From the NCBI GenBank assembly GCA_947652115.1, contig OX393568.1, forward strand, positions 2,349,133-2,413,132: DNA of 64,000 bases. The letters run 5' to 3'. This document shows, in pieces, positions 36,000 through 47,600 of the stretch; position 1 is the stretch's first letter; every line of letters starts with the position of its first letter. The stretch comes from Blastomussa wellsi. Its lineage: Eukaryota; Cnidaria; Anthozoa; Scleractinia; Plerogyridae. Below the pieces are notes generated by a model that was not told where the DNA came from, made no database searches, and saw only the letters and a program-made list of their open reading frames with translations. Position numbers and translations under genes: made by a program.

Positions 36000-38990
36000 A
36001 TAGTAAAAATGTAGACCTATAGTATAAGATATCCTTTATCCAGTTCATGAACAGTGGATTCCCGATTTCTGAAATCTCAAAATCATGGAAAAAGAAATTA
36101 GTTTGAAAAAGTGGAGTAAAGTTGTGGTATTTGATGATTCAAGGGAAACGACTTTTTTGTTTAAGAAACCAAGGGCTTGAGAAATCTGGATTCCACTGAC
36201 TTTATTAAATGAGCAAAGCACTGTGAACAATTTGAAGCATGGCTCTGATCCAAGACCAAATTCAATAATTTGTATTTTGGCTTTTTCTGGAACAAAGGTC
36301 ATTTTCAGTTACCACTTTTCACCATTGAAACTTTCCTACTGTATAAACTTTTGAGTTTTCTGTTGACTACTATTTCTAGTCTTGACAATAGGCCAGTTTC
36401 AATACAGTATGTTAAAATTCTTGACTCCAAAGCTTCTGGAAATAAAACATTAAAGAATAGTTGTCACATTGAGTTTGAGGGATGACGATCATTTCTTTTG
36501 CTTTATTCCTCAAGCCTTGGAACCAAGTGTATTGGAATCAGTTTGTTGGAATATGAGCCCAAGTTACTTCCTTTGAGCAAATAGTCAATAAGGCACTCCA
36601 CAGATTGGTATCCCTCATAGGAAATGAAGGCGAGTCTGATTGTTTGAGCAGGCACTCAAAAGGATTATAGCCTTAACCCTACCATTTTATTTATTTTCAA
36701 GGCATAATCCAGATTTTCCTTTCCAAGTTGTACAATAGGCAGAATACACTTTAACACATGGGCCATGGACCATTCTTGTGAGCAAGAAAACAGAGTTTAT
36801 ATATTTAGATGGATTTCAACTGGGTAAAGCTTGTCTTTAAAACAATAATTATAATTATTAATGATGGTCAATGTGAAAAACAATAATTACGATGCTAACA
36901 CTTGGGTACGTTTTCGCTAACAAAGCAAAAAATAATATTCAATACGGACCTGGCTTGCAAATGCGATATAAAATATTAGCAATGCAGGGAGGAAATTAGA
37001 TTTGACATTTTTATCGCCAAAATGTGACATGGAAAATAATTTGGTATTATTTGTTGGCCTCAGTAATTACCTCAGGCTGAATTTTGCCATAAAATCATTT
37101 TTTCCTATGGTCACAAAAAATAATAAAAAATCAATTATCAAAAATTAAAATCTAGAGGATGACTTGGAAAGAAGCAAAATATGTGAAATTAGGTGCTACT
37201 AAACCCTTTAAGCTATCGGTATACCCCCAAATTGTATATTGTGAAGAAAAATAATAGTTTGTTCTTCAAAATGTCCTGCATCTGGTACTGAGTTTCCTGT
37301 TGATCTTGAGGCTTATAAGTGCTTGCAATTTTCTTGTCTCGAGGATAAAATGAAAAGCAATTGCCCAAGTCTTATTTGGCACAGTTATTTCATGTGTACA
37401 AGTACTTACCACATGCCTATTGTTTTATTACTACAACAAATGTACCAAAAACCTGTTGGCATTGTCAACATATTTTAGTTACTGTATTTACATTTTTTAT
37501 TAACTGATACCTTTATTTTTGTTCTCAAGGCTGAACATTCACTATTGCAGTATATGCTGTATTTATTGGCTGACAAAAAGACATGCCTGTGTTTTCTCCA
37601 CATATACAAAAATGTGATCAAAAATCTTGTGAAAATAAATTTCACCACACTCAGGCATTAGTGTGTTTAGAAGATGTTTGCTGTGGTCATTTGCAAATTT
37701 GTCAAGTAAGTGTATACCAGAACAAAGTTACATGAGACATTGTTTCATCAGGATATCCAAACGCCGAGAAGGGAGTCGAAAATATGACGTGCAGTAGAGT
37801 ATTTTAACGAAATTACAGGTGTTTGAAGAGCTGATGAAACAATCTGCAGTGTTTGTTATATCTTCTCAAATCGAATAAAAAACTGAGGAATCAGAATCTA
37901 TGCTAATTAAGATCAGGTATCCAAACCTCCTTCATGGTTGATTTTCTTTGTTTTAACTCAATGAATTGTTAATGAGTTTTAGAATGCGACCACTTAAATC
38001 TGGCCACTTGGAAGAAAGTTGAGCGATTAAAACGTTAATTGACAACAATGGATGGTGATCTTTTTTTGGAAACAGACCAGTGAATTAAAAGCATCCAAAA
38101 ACAGCTCCACAATAGCCAAGGTGTTTTTTACCTGGACACTATCTACTCCACTATACCAAACACTCTACAGACAAAGGTTTCATTAAGTTTTTGTGCAGGA
38201 GGTCAGAAGGGTTTTCAAGCCGGGCATTTTCAGTTTTTCTTACAAAAGAAAGTAAGTAGAGAAGACGAAAACAGCCAGGCAAAGTCATGGCTAAGCCTCG
38301 TTCACAGCCGGTCAATTTGCCCAGTGCCTGGCCCTTAATGAGCCCCCTGCAGACCTCACTCATTAGGTCTCCCCCGAGAGGTCTGCATCTTCCAAACTTT
38401 TTTGGGTTTTCAAATTTTGTCGAAGAACTGTACAACAAAGTTATTAGTTTGTTTACGAAAAATGTTGACTTCTCCAATTAATGTTTTGATTTGTTAATTT
38501 TGTTCCAAGTGGCCAGGGTTGAGTAATGTCACTGTAATAATCATTAATTTGCAATGAATTTTTTATGTAAAAAGTGATAAAATACCTTTTCTACTGCTGT
38601 AATTTTCTGTGTAATTGGGCCATGGCAAATTTCTTCCACAAGACAACCCAAATCGCTTGGACCTTTTTGATGCCTTGTTCAGTTTACTATAACTTATATT
38701 TGTTTATACAGGTGTATTTCCAGTTGGTTTACTTTTAACAGTAACTGTTTATAAGTTATGTTTTGTTGGTCTTGAACGAGTTTATTAATGCTGAATATTA
38801 AATAATAAAACACAGTCAAATAAACGAGTGTAGAACTGTTCATTGGAGTTTAATTTTGTCTTACCTTAAGTAAAAGTTCAAATTTGTGACCTTCTATAGG
38901 AAAAAAACTGTCGTTTTTTACAAAGGATGAGAAAGGAATCTTACAAGAAACAGTCATGTAAAGCAAGTAAAACAAAACTGTCATTGATAA
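36000..38990. other. Intergenic region between convergent TDRD3 and POT1
   Basis: AT-rich, no gene seen. 38178-38345 is a repeat found again at 45846-46012. Further AATAAA-like words occur (for example near 37635), so longer TDRD3 3' ends are possible. Confidence 0.5.
38178..38345 (+). repeat. Dispersed ~170-bp repeat, copy 1
   Basis: Starts ttcattaagtttttgtgcag and ends gcctggcccttaatgagc, with aagtaagtagagaagac inside. Tcattaag and cttaatga are short inverted ends. Copy 2 at 45846-46012 is in the same orientation. Confidence 0.65.
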
Positions 38991-38991
38991 C

Positions 38992-38997
38992 TTTATT
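38992..38997 (-). promoter_or_regulatory. Likely POT1 poly(A) signal
   Basis: Minus-strand AATAAA only 7 bp past the POT1 stop codon; a very short 3' UTR would result unless a later signal is used. Confidence 0.4.
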
Positions 38998-39004
38998 TCT
39001 GTGA

Positions 39005-42000
39005 TCAAAAGCTTTCAGTAACAAATGTTGAATCAAATACTCTGTACATCACCTTCCTACAAACTTCAATCTCATTAGGGAAATATGACAAAATACAAAG
39101 CTCTAGCCATGGTCTCTTGTCACCACCAGGATCTTGGTTAACAAATTCAATGGAATTATCTGGATTCTGTGTCATGGATATCATCCATTCATGTATTGTC
39201 TCCTGATGGCTAGAATGGTCTAAGAAATCTTCAGGTGATGGAAGTTCTGGAAAGAAAGTGGCAACATCTGTATCAAATACCATTGCATGAAGAAGGCCAG
39301 ATTCATCCTCGAGAACGAAGGAAAACAAATATACAAGGGTCGTCTCTTGGTGACACTGATGGCACAAAACAGGTGGAGATGAACTGGAACTTTCAGCGAG
39401 TAAGCATTTACAAGACTGACAAGATCTCTGTATGAAACTCTTTACATCAGAAGGTAGATACATCAAGGCTTTAACCCTGCAGCGGAACTTGTAAGGTACA
39501 GTTTTACATGCCTTGATGTCCGTTAAGGAGGTGAAAGGGATACACGGATGCTCTGTTATTGTGCATGATGTCTGGAGAGCCCGGTTCACTTCATTTGTGA
39601 CAGGATGGTTTTGAAGTCCTTCCTCATTCACATCACTACTCCTTCCCTGTGTAACACAACAGCCAGTTGATGTAGGTCTGTTATTGGCATCCATGTCTTT
39701 ACTCCCTATTACATCTTTCTGTTGATGTTGATTTACTTGCGCTTCAGCTTCTGAGATTAACTTCACTGTTGTGCTTAAAGAGACTACTGGATCACCAGCT
39801 GACAAAATCTCCACACCACGCCCACAAATCGTACCACTGTGAACTATCAGGCTCACACAAGGACATGACTGTAATAACTGGAAAAGTTACATTTGATATA
39901 TCAATAAAAGTGGTGCCTGGAAGAGTTCCATGTGGTGTATGTCTATACTGGTAGCAACTTGATGACAGAACTATTTGCTTTTTAGTTTTAGTATGTAGGA
40001 TGTGAGAAAATAAAAGAAAAGTGTGATAAATAGACTACCATCAACACAGAAGTACTTTGGGCTGAGATTGGTCTAATTTTGTTTCTATCTGCATGTATTG
40101 ACCTAAAATTAACAACTTATAAAATCTTTATTCAACCCTAGTTTTAAAATGTCAACCTTTTCCCCATCCTTGGAGACCCAGGGGCAAAAGTTTACAAGAA
40201 GACACAAGAGTGCCCCTGGGATGCTACAATTATAGCACCTTTCAATAACACGCTCATGTCGACGGTTACGTTTTTCGCTGCCGTCAATCATCAAGCTGAC
40301 CTCTCAGAAAACAGAGGTACACTTCAACAGGGTCAAAAGGTCACATCTGTCAGTTGTGATTGGTAGACTTCGATCCATTTTGTTTGTTTCTGATTTTCAA
40401 GGTTCATTAACTTTTACCGTAATTATGATTGACGGCAGCAAAAAAACGCAATCGTTGGTTGGGTTTTGAACTTCAGAGTTCGCATGTTATTGAAAACCGT
40501 AGTAAATGACCAGGTACGCCATACTATGTTATGTTGATTTCTAGCGCTACGATGTGGCATAAATATCATTGTTAAAAATCATCCTCTGTAACATCACCTT
40601 AAGAGATCATAAGTTAGAGAGAATGGTATACAAGATAGATGGTAGCTTTTAAATCTTATTCTAAACAAAACAAAAGGTTACAAAATAGATATAAATAAAT
40701 ATAAATTTGTTAGACTTGTTACCTTAGGTTCATTGGTTGTCAAACTGGCGTTGCACACAGTTTCCCTGAGATGAACATTTCTAATGCAAACAAAGTCACC
40801 AGGGCGGGTGTTTTTTACATCTCCCTCCAAATGGTTGTCGTAAAGGAACACCTCTACACATCTCTTAGCTGACTTTTGCATAAGCTCATCTGATGTCAGC
40901 TGTCCTTGTTCACTGATTGGTTCTACTTGGATTGATTGACAGGCAGGCAGGGATCCATCCCATAATGTCAGCACAATACCACTGCCTGATGAAGTATACC
41001 TCTTCGTCACAACTTGACAAAGCAAGTTTACGAACGCTTGGTTTGTGTTTAAATCTTTCAAGTTAGTAATGGCAAACTTTTTGTTGAGAGATTCCTTTTG
41101 TGATGCCCATGATCTTAATTCTGCAACTGTGTCTTTCTCACTGTCTGTCAAACTGTATAACTTGGAGGAAGATGCTCTCACTTGAGATGTATCCAAGCTA
41201 TCTATCTCAAACACAAGCCTGGAAAAGGATAGAAAACGCTGCAGATGAAACCTATTTTATCCGAGAAGCTAAATTTATGTGCTTGATTTGTAAATAACAG
41301 CCAGTGGTTTTAAATCTATTGACCTGTTGGAATGATTTCCTAATTAAAACATTGCCTTTCATACTTATCAAGTGGCAGATCCAGACCTTGGGGTTTGAAA
41401 CATTTAGGTGTGGAGTCATGTGCGATGCTGAAAACGTGGACCATTACTTAAGCAATAGACCACAAGTTTCTATGGTTTATAAGCTGAGAAACCACGCGGC
41501 AGAACAAGAGAAGAATTTGTAAACCATGAGCCGCAGGCGAGTGATTTACGAATTCTTCGAGTGTTCTTCCAACATCCCAAGTGGTTTATCAGGCTATAAA
41601 CCATAGAAACGTGTTGTCTATTGCTTTTATATAATAATTTAGAAGACGCGCGATATTTCCATGAGTTTACTGGCACAATAAACCATAGCTAATTGGCCAA
41701 TCAGAGTGCGCACATTGATTTGGTTATTATATAATAAAATATAATGGGATGGGCTCCTCTGCCAGATCTGCCACTGCTTATCTGTAACCATGAACTTACC
41801 AAGAGGATTGTGGCAGGAACTTTCCTTGTAATTTTCCTTTAAACTCACCAACAGCAATATTACGAAAGCAAACAATATCTCCTACTGACTTAACCAATGG
41901 TAATGATTCCTTTGACTTAGCAAAGAGCACCAACTTAAAACCTTGGTCCAGGGAATCCAAAGAAGGGTCAACTAAGCTCAAAGTGCACACAAAATCAGAA

Positions 42001-44593
42001 CCTTTGGACTTGAAGGGACTCTTGAAGAACTTCACAACTCCATACACATTGATGATAGTGTTGATTTTCAAGTCTGCCAGCTTTGTATATGCTACCTGTT
42101 TTGGCTGCAAGTCAAGCCTGCTTCTTTTGCTTGGTGATTCACAATTGCTACCATTGCTAATGCTATGTGCTGTAGTTTTAGATACTACAGGTAAAGATTT
42201 CTGAATAACTGCTTCACTGTCATTAGTAATTTTGTTATTTTTGTTTCCCGTGTCTTGCATTATCCATATTTTGAGAGCTTCATTGCTTTCATCAGCAATA
42301 ATATTAAATTGATGCCCATCTCTTGAGGACGTCTCAACTTGTGCTCCTGTTATCATAAGGACATCATTTTCCTTCACTATCTTGAACTTCTCAACAAACT
42401 TCCCTTTCAAGAAGACTGAGATGACATCTTGTCCATTTTTATCATTGCAAGAGCCTGATTGGCTACAAACACCAACATCCTTGATGGAAACTTTCATTTT
42501 CCAGCCACTTGATGTCAAGAAGCTTGGATAAACAGTAGTTAATACTCCTGTGAAGAGAATTTTTTCAAACAAGTTGACTGGCTGATATTTCTGACAAAAA
42601 TTGTACTCAGACAAACTATCCATATATAACAGGAAAGAGCCAATTAACCCACATTGATTTCCATGATAAAATTTACAAGTAAGACATGCTAGTGTATATA
42701 AAAACAATATCAGCTGAGGGTTCAGTTGGCCCTTTCTCAATAATATCAACCACCATTGTTTAGCATTCTATGAATATTCTACAAGATGACTGAACACAAC
42801 AGAAGATTTTATCCAAACAATGGATAAAGGAATGAGGTATTGTTGTATTTTGGTTCGTTGTTGATATGTACCAGTCAAATTGTAGCTTCAACATCCCCCC
42901 TGGGCATACCCCAGGCATTTGAAGCCCTTACCATACCCAGGGGTGGGGAATTTGATCCTCACACATATAGGGTGGGGAATTTGAATGTTAGCCTCAATTT
43001 CATGTAGTGTTCCTGCGATTCCATGTGGGTTGATAAATCAGGCGGAGGCCAAAATGGCAAGTTTTGCGAATTTCAATGGAGTGTTCAAGCGTTTTGTCGA
43101 GCAAAGCTAGGCCAGGTTGATAACCAAACTTGGTTTTCCTTCCATTGCTTTGTTTTCCATCAGTCCAGATGAACATTGGCACTCCCCAAGATACAAGTGT
43201 ACCACAAAGGACAAAAAACTTGAATTTCATATATCAGTTCCCCATTAGAAAATGCTTCAAGCTCTGAGAGAGCGGCATTCACTCCGAATGAGATGAATGT
43301 AGCGAAACAGACATTCGCTTGAATCTTTCCACCTCTATCGGGGAACATTGTATTCAACTTGATGAATCTGCTTCAGATACAAAGCCAGATCACAGAAACC
43401 TCGTAAGCTCAGATGCGTTTATCTTTGTTTCACATGTAGTGCTGTGTCGCACGCCTCGAGGCAGACAGGCTTTTCTCACAAGTGAAACCAAGTTCTACCA
43501 CAAAATCCACCAGTGGACATTTTTGACTCTCACTCATTATAGAATTTCAAACAAATTCTCACTTGAGGCCCTTAGCCTATGATTGGAGTCTCCGTAAAAA
43601 CTTTTAAAATTGCATCTGCAAACTCTACAAAAATCATTCAAAGGCCAGCCTTCCCTTCACTTGTTCTTGGGAGTTTTGCTGATCAAAGACATCCCTTTCG
43701 GTCCTTTTGCTGCATTCTTTTTGTCACGTTTACTTGTGAAGAAAACTATTTTCATCTTTGAACTCCGGGGATAGCAAAGACAAGGGAAATTGACAGGGTG
43801 TCAAGATAAGGATTAAACCATTGGGTGCGGTTGATTAGATTTGAAATTAACACCAAAAAATCGCTCGGCCGTGGCGGTGTGTCGGTAGTCCCTTTTTTTC
43901 ATGCCTCGCAGTGTGGGCGTGTCTCCCAGGTTTTGCGTGGCAATTTTTCGCTTCGCACTAGATGGACTAAGAAAAAAGGGACTTGTAGATGATATTTGGG
44001 TGGTTGAGATATTATCGCGTTCTTGTAGGTAAAACTGCACCAACAGATGTTAGGGTTCTGTAGCAGTTTGATTACTGCGTTTGATCTCGACTTCAAGACA
44101 GGGTTCGTACTCTTTTGAGCTTTTGAAATTCCATGACTTTCCATGACCTTTTCCATTACTTATCCAAGTTTTCCATTTGAGCATTTTCTAGGAAATCATC
44201 TTTCATTTTGGGTACGTTTTTACTATTTTCTTCACGAAAAAACCTAATTGATTTCGTACTTTTTGGAAAACATAATTTCCCATGACTTTCCATGACCCAC
44301 ACTCAAATTCCATGACTTTCCAGGCCTGGAAAATGAAATTCTAGAATTCCATGACTTTCCGGGTTTTCCATGACCTGTACGAACCCTGCAAGAGCATAAT
44401 TCAATTTGGGCCACAGAAAAGTGACTAATCTGCTCTTACCTCTCACAGCACAAGATGAAAAATCTATCTTTTGCTGTATATCTTTGATTGCGATGTACTG
44501 GTATCTCTTTTCAATCTCCTTGATAGAAGAAATGTCTTTTAGAATTTGAACCACTTCGTTTTCCTTGGGGGGAAGACAGTTGCTACCCGCCAT
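39005..44593 (-). CDS. POT1: POT1, protection of telomeres protein 1
   Basis: Four coding exons on the minus strand: 44440-44593, 41800-42547, 40723-41218, 39005-39877, phases 1, 2, 0; 756 residues against about 634 in human. OB1: LADLKINTIINVYGVVKFFK, then KLVLFAKSKESLPLV and GDIVCFRNI. OB2: YSLTDSEKDTVAELRSWA, VLTLWDGSLPACQSI, EVFLYDNHLEGDV. The C-terminal OB3 part: YKFRCRVKALMYLP, zinc pairs CQSC and CHQC, VLEDESGLLHAMVFDTDVA, and the end RPWLELCILSYFPNE..YRVFDSTFV, as in human POT1. The protein binds single-stranded telomeric DNA and joins the shelterin complex. Residues 1 to about 165 (exon 1 plus SGWKMKVSIKDVG.., DVLMITGAQVE) look like a further OB-type region absent from human POT1, and the insertion domain between the zinc pairs is missing. 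The start is 89 bp from the divergent CWF19L2 start. Confidence 0.93.
40724..40724 (-). other. POT1 intron 3, no features
   Basis: The intron covers 39878-40722 (marked here by the base beside its donor). It is AT-rich with no repeat or gene noticed. Confidence 0.3.
41450..41626. mobile_element. MITE with aagcaatagac ends
   Basis: Left aagcaatagaccacaagttt and ctatggtttata are inverted on the right as tataaaccatag and gtctattgctt. It lies in POT1 intron 2. Confidence 0.65.
42548..44439 (-). other. POT1 intron 1
   Basis: Apart from the MITE at 44099-44388 no structure is seen. The open frame runs on upstream of 42547, but the phase and exon 1 fit only the acceptor ttcacag at 42548. Confidence 0.6.
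44099..44388. mobile_element. MITE with cagggttcgtac ends
   Basis: Terminal inverted repeats cagggttcgtac and gtacgaaccctg bound a stretch made of repeats of ccatgactttccatgac. No clear 8-bp target duplication and no coding capacity. The termini resemble hAT-type ends. Confidence 0.75.
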
Positions 44594-44682
44594 TTTTTGA
44601 GGATTACCCAGAAATTCTTACGCGCGCGGCTGAGCCTCAGTATTTGAAAGAAGTTGTCAGCGTTCATTCAAAGGAATCCAAT
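44594..44682. promoter_or_regulatory. Probable bidirectional promoter of POT1 and CWF19L2
   Basis: Only 89 bp separate the divergent start codons (44593 minus, 44683 plus). Contains acgcgcgcgg; no TATA box seen. Confidence 0.6.
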
Positions 44683-47600
44683 ATGGCGGATTTGATAAAC
44701 TTTGTTTCCAAGAGAGAAATTGACGCTAAAAAGGAAGAAAAGAGAAAAGCAAGAAAGGAAATCCTCAAAAAAGTAAGTGTGATCGCTTTCTCGCACGTTA
44801 AAACGGACCACAGGCACAGTGTTTTCCAACAACAAGAACCACGGCATCTACAAAACCCCACAAAACGTAGTTCGGTTGCTGTCAACCGTAGATCGATGTT
44901 CGACAGTAATGAACTAAATCATCTGATACTCACTTGAAAGCAAACATTCCATAATCATTTACTTGATTTATTCTTATTTGACGTCTTTTTTGATTTATCA
45001 GGCAAAGGACGACTATGAACGACAGCAGAGGAGAAAAGCAAAACGCATCGAGAGTGGTGAAAGTTCTTGGATGCTGCCTTCTCTAAGCAAGAGGTTGACA
45101 GTGGAAGATGAAAACAACGATAAGGTTGATTTTACTTTGATGATCCAGGAATGATCGGTAGGGTAGCAGCTCTCGTAAGCTTGAAATTCTATCGGCAGCA
45201 GTTGCTATTGTTTTAGGGGCTAGGAGCATTGTCCCTGTTGTTTGTTCTCTCAATGCGTCGCAAGCTATTCATTTGAGACCTTACGAGAGCTACTACCTCG
45301 TCCGCAGTGATAGACTCTTATTAAACTTTCATCTTGGAAGGAATCGTGTAGGCATACATATAGGGTTATAAGGAAATCATGCCTGACTCCTAACTGAAAT
45401 TATGTCCCCTATGGGTTGGGGGTGGAGTGGGGGAAGGGGGAGGGAGGCTTGGGGGCTTTTAACAGTGGTGAATGGTCTCTGAAAAAATATGAGTCTCACA
45501 ATTTTAGTTAAAGTTCATGGGTCTTGCAATCTCATTTTTTGAGTGATTCCGAACATCGTTATTTTTCTGCATAGCTGCTTTACAGTCTCAATCTCAGTCT
45601 CACAATCCAAAATGTTAAAAGTTTTCAGCCTCAAAGGGTGCTAATCGCGCTGTATTAAAAAGTCCAACATTTACCATTCCCCACCCCTATCAAAAACTTG
45701 TTGGACTAGTAGGAACCAGTCTTATTCATTATGGTGAAGTGGTGTAGGCTTGGTGTTGGGTTTAGAGCGGCCTCTCAAGACTTAGTTATTACTATTTAAA
45801 TACTAAAGCCGTTAAATACCAAGGCATGATTAACTTGTTGAGGGGTTTCATTAAGTTTTTGTGCAGGAGGCGAGAAGGGTTTTTTGAGCCAGGTATTTTT
45901 AGTTTTCCTTAAAAAGAAAGTAAGTAGAGAAGACTAAGACAGCCAGGCAAAGTCGTGGCTAAGTTCACAGCCGATCAATTTGCCTGGTGCCTGGCCCTTA
46001 ATGAACCTCCAGTTGTTTAAGCATTTAGTGTGATTGTCATGCCATCTTTTTGTCAGGATAAATCAAAGAGGAAAAAACACAAGAAAGAGAAGAAACAGAA
46101 AAAAGACAAGAAAGAGAAAAAGGTACATCATTCTGCACAAGGCACAGGCCTCCCCTACACCTACACTGGGGTTTCAAAATGTTTTGAAGTAGTTATCCAT
46201 GACTGGATGAGTAAGCAGTTGTTATAAGTGAGCTTTCTTGTTGCAAGCTGATTTGTATGACCAGAGTAGCCAGCGGCATAATAGCCAAGTAACCGGTGGA
46301 AATCTGGCAGTCACCGGCTTGTTTTGAGACCCATGCATGCACAGGTACCCTATCCACAGCTACCCCATGCACAGTATCTTGTTCACAGACATCCCATGTG
46401 CAGGTACTTCTTACACAAATATCTCATGCTTTAATAATCACTGTTGTTCAGTGATACATCTATAAACAGTGACAGAGATTATTCATTTAATATTATAGCA
46501 CAAGAAACAGAAGGATGACAGAAACAGAGGGGATCATTTCTCATCAGACTCAGTGAGTGCAATTTACACCTAGGAATTTCAGTGCTCTTCATTGCATTGT
46601 AAACTGACTTAATCCAAAAAGTTGTAATTAAGAAAGAATATTTCATATGATATGAAATTTATATTATAATCATATTATCAGTGTATCATCAGTAGATAGT
46701 GTCATCAGTATATGTACATGTATGCATGCCGCTGTTTATGTCATCATTAATAAATTATCATAATATAATTAACAGTGTTGTTATTTGTAATTAACTGAGG
46801 AGGAATCAAATGACGAGTGGGTTGAGAAAGGAGCTGACAGTGCGACAGCTGATGAAGTGAAATCCTCCTCTCAACTTCAGGTAAATAAACCTTCAATACC
46901 CGTCAGCTGCATCTAAGCGTGAACACGTGGAGAAAAAGCATGTTCTAATTGGCTATCAAACATTGCATGTTTGTTTGCCAAATTTCAAAGTTTGAAGCAA
47001 TGTCAGACAACATTCTGCACAAGAGGTCACAGAAGTGTAATGTTGATAAGTAAATTTATGTTGGCTGCCACAATTCTTTACAGTATTTCTAACTGGTACA
47101 GATTAAACCCTTATGCAGTTATTAGGTGTCAAAAATGGCTTTGCTTTGCTAAACCTTTGGAATAAAACATCATAACAAACAATGTCAATGAGGCTTTTTA
47201 GGGCTAGTGAACAAACATTGAAACAATCAGGGTTAAGAATCCCACCTGGCAGGAGGCAGACCAGTAGGCTTTTCACAAGCATAGCCAAGAAGTTGAACTC
47301 GGGGCTAGTGAGAACAAAACCAGCTAGTGGTCAGAATGGGACTTGAAGCCACGACTTAGGATTTCAAGTCAAATGTTCTAAATTTATCCCCTGCCTGACC
47401 ACACTGCCTACTACATAAAGTCTGTGTATGAATCTAGTAGCCATCAGGCCAACACTTGCTGCTTTCTATGAGTATTTCTACTCCTTCCTAATCTGAAGTG
47501 TGAGACCCTAATTAGGGTGAAAAGATGTCTTCAGACTACATGTAACTCCTCCCTGGATGGAATACTTTCCCATTGCAGGGTCACCTCAGCATTTATTTTA

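Noticed and set aside
42548..42749. Open frame extending POT1 exon 2 upstream
   Set aside because: It lacks similarity, and only the acceptor at 42548 fits the phase of exon 1 (AVRG joined to VLTTV).
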